Assembly (NCBI RefSeq): GCF_030813055.1
Contig: NZ_JAUSTW010000004.1
Location: forward strand, 124,001-188,000
From: Neobacillus ginsengisoli
Lineage (GTDB): Bacteria; Bacillota; Bacilli; Bacillales_B; DSM-18226
Length of the DNA stretch: 64,000 bases
Reading direction: 5' to 3'
The translations under genes and the position numbers were made by a program. Below, one piece after another: positions 63,105 through 64,000 of this stretch (its first letter is position 1; every line of letters starts with the position of its first letter). Below the pieces are notes generated by a model. That model was not told the origin of the DNA, did not search any database, and was given only the letters and a program-made list of their open reading frames with translations.

Positions 63105-63120
63105 CAGTTTCACCCCCTAT

Positions 63121-63197
63121 AAAAACAAAACGGCGCTTAAACAACGATTGATATAATCGTTATTTAGGCGCCGTTGCCCTATTTTATTCTTTTATTA
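63121..63197 (-). promoter_or_regulatory. Terminator and possible EutV antitermination site before eutA
   Basis: A 21-base stem (63129-63149 with 63155-63175; one mismatch, one G-T pair) followed on the minus strand by TTTTGTTTTT ends transcription before eutA. Overlapping its 5' arm is a smaller hairpin TAGGGC-AACGGC-GCCTA whose hexaloop has A at position 1 and G at position 4, as in ANTAR-recognised hairpins. The two folds exclude each other. A second hairpin of this kind was not found just upstream. Confidence 0.65.
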
Positions 63198-63198
63198 G

Positions 63199-63795
63199 TT
63201 AGCCGACTGAAGCATTAGAGTCTAATTCTCTGTGGAGAATAATGTAATCAGCCACTGACTTCAGGGTCTTTCCATGGTTCATACTATAGGATCTCAACAT
63301 TTTAAATGCTTGCTCTTCACTAACCTGATATACTTCCATTAGGATTCCTTTTGCCCGCTGGATCGTTTTCTGGTCTTCTATTTTTTCTTCCATTTTCTTT
63401 ATATCATTTGTCAAAGCTTTCAAGCGATTTGCTTGTGCCATCGCAATCTCAACCGCAGGAATTAGATCCCTCTCAGAAATGGGTTTTACCAGATAACCGA
63501 GAATATGAGCATTCTTTGCTTCTTCTACCAAATCACGCTCACTATATGCTGTCAAAAGGAGGACTGGAATTTGGTAAGCTTGATAGATGATTCGGCCCGC
63601 CTTAATGCCATTCATCTTCGGCATTTTGACATCCATAACAATCAAATCAGGTTTATGTAGAGCGGCTAACTCTATCGCAGTATCGCCTGAATTCGCCTCC
63701 GCAACAACATCAAAGCCTGCTTCTTTTAACATTTCTTTGATGTCCATGCGTAGAATAGATTCATCTTCCACAACCATAATTCTGGATTTACCCAT
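63199..63795 (-). CDS. eutV: Response regulator EutV with ANTAR RNA-binding domain
   Basis: About 198 residues. Receiver domain MVVEDESILRMDIKEMLKEA with phospho-acceptor Asp in DLIVMDVKMPKMNG and Lys in YLVKPISE; coiled linker; C-terminal ANTAR domain (TIQRAKGILMEVYQVSEEQA, FKMLRSYSMNHGKTLKSVAD). Phosphorylated EutV binds nascent RNA and prevents termination at eut leaders. ATG 63795 (GAGGA ten bases upstream); TTG 63801 also possible. Directly after eutW and before the terminator at 63121-63197. Confidence 0.94.
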   Translation of the reverse strand: MGKSRIMVVEDESILRMDIKEMLKEAGFDVVAEANSGDTAIELAALHKPDLIVMDVKMPKMNGIKAGRIIYQAYQIPVLLLTAYSERDLVEEAKNAHILGYLVKPISERDLIPAVEIAMAQANRLKALTNDIKKMEEKIEDQKTIQRAKGILMEVYQVSEEQAFKMLRSYSMNHGKTLKSVADYIILHRELDSNASVG

Positions 63796-63801
63796 GTCCA
63801 A

Positions 63802-64000
63802 TCATTCCTCTCTGTCCGGGAACGTTACCCAAGCCATTGTCCCTTGCCCGTTTTTTGGCAAATATCCAAATTTCCCATTTAGGTCATAACTCGTGAGATT
63901 TTTTACAATCTCAATCCCTAAGTGATTCGTATCGATGTAATCATCCAACCCATTTCCATCATCAAAGACACCTAGTTCAATCATTTGACCATTTCGCTTG
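63802..64000 (-). CDS. eutW: Sensor histidine kinase EutW, C-terminal part (cut by window end)
   Basis: The last 65 or so residues of a histidine kinase; the gene runs past the window edge. Visible ATPase motifs: FDDGNGLDDY (G1-type box) and HLGIEIVKNLTSYDLNGKFG, then GTMAWVTFP. By position and pairing with EutV it is the ethanolamine-sensing kinase EutW. The stop is six bases before the EutV ATG. Confidence 0.85.
   Translation of the reverse strand, partial: KRNGQMIELGVFDDGNGLDDYIDTNHLGIEIVKNLTSYDLNGKFGYLPKNGQGTMAWVTFPDREE

Overview
The window looks like a chromosomal segment of a low-GC, endospore-forming Bacillaceae (Bacillus/Neobacillus-like). Reasons: a gerA-type germinant receptor operon, a Bacillus-type nas cluster with TnrA-like boxes, cre-like sites, a lysine riboswitch on dapA, G-rich ribosome binding sites with TTG/GTG starts, and short T-tailed terminators. 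No rRNA, tRNA, CRISPR array or intact insertion sequence was seen. Assignments rest on reading the sequence and remembered family features; no database search was run.

Layout. 0.2-12 kb: a DHA2 drug exporter, then the nitrate/nitrite assimilation cluster (nasB, nasC, nasD/nirB, nasE/nirD, sumT on minus; nasA on plus) read from a divergent promoter region built on a long palindrome holding two TnrA-like boxes. 12-18 kb: an acyl-CoA thioesterase, 2-oxoglutarate dehydrogenase E1/E2 (odhAB) and a divergent LysR regulator. 18-26 kb: an alpha-galactoside locus (LacI regulator, binding protein, two permeases, GH36 and GH4 alpha-galactosidases; no ATPase gene). 26-35.5 kb: a 2-hydroxyacid dehydrogenase, riboswitch-controlled dapA, a CoxG-like protein, a secreted S53 peptidase, a DUF3800 protein, a GC-rich FtsH-like AAA protease and a holin-like protein. 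35.8-42 kb: proline catabolism (P5C dehydrogenase, proline dehydrogenase, an amino-acid permease) beside a PAS-AAA-Fis regulator that has lost the sigma54-contact motif and both arginine fingers; a motif AACA-N4-TGTT recurs upstream of these units. 42-45.8 kb: mini-ORFs, an HTH/J-domain protein, a decayed MFS gene and a DedA protein. 45.9-49.6 kb: gerA-type operon. 49.8-64 kb: a bacterial-microcompartment ethanolamine locus.

The ethanolamine locus is the most interesting part. It reads on minus from eutW (cut by the window end) through eutV, a terminator that could be the EutV target, eutA, eutB/eutC (copy 2), eutL, eutE, eutM, pduL, a small BMC-associated protein, eutN, a second eutM-like shell gene, a second eutB/eutC pair, an APC permease and a malate dehydrogenase. 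The second EutB (53365-54726) keeps R160, Q162, N193, S247, E287, V326 and F329 but has Ala where D362 of enterobacterial EutB sits, so the cluster may hold two ammonia-lyases of different specificity. Encapsulation-peptide-like helices occur on EutE (C-terminal), PduL, EutC copy 2 and the small BMC-associated protein. No eutH, eutS, eutT, eutQ or alcohol dehydrogenase gene is present in the window.
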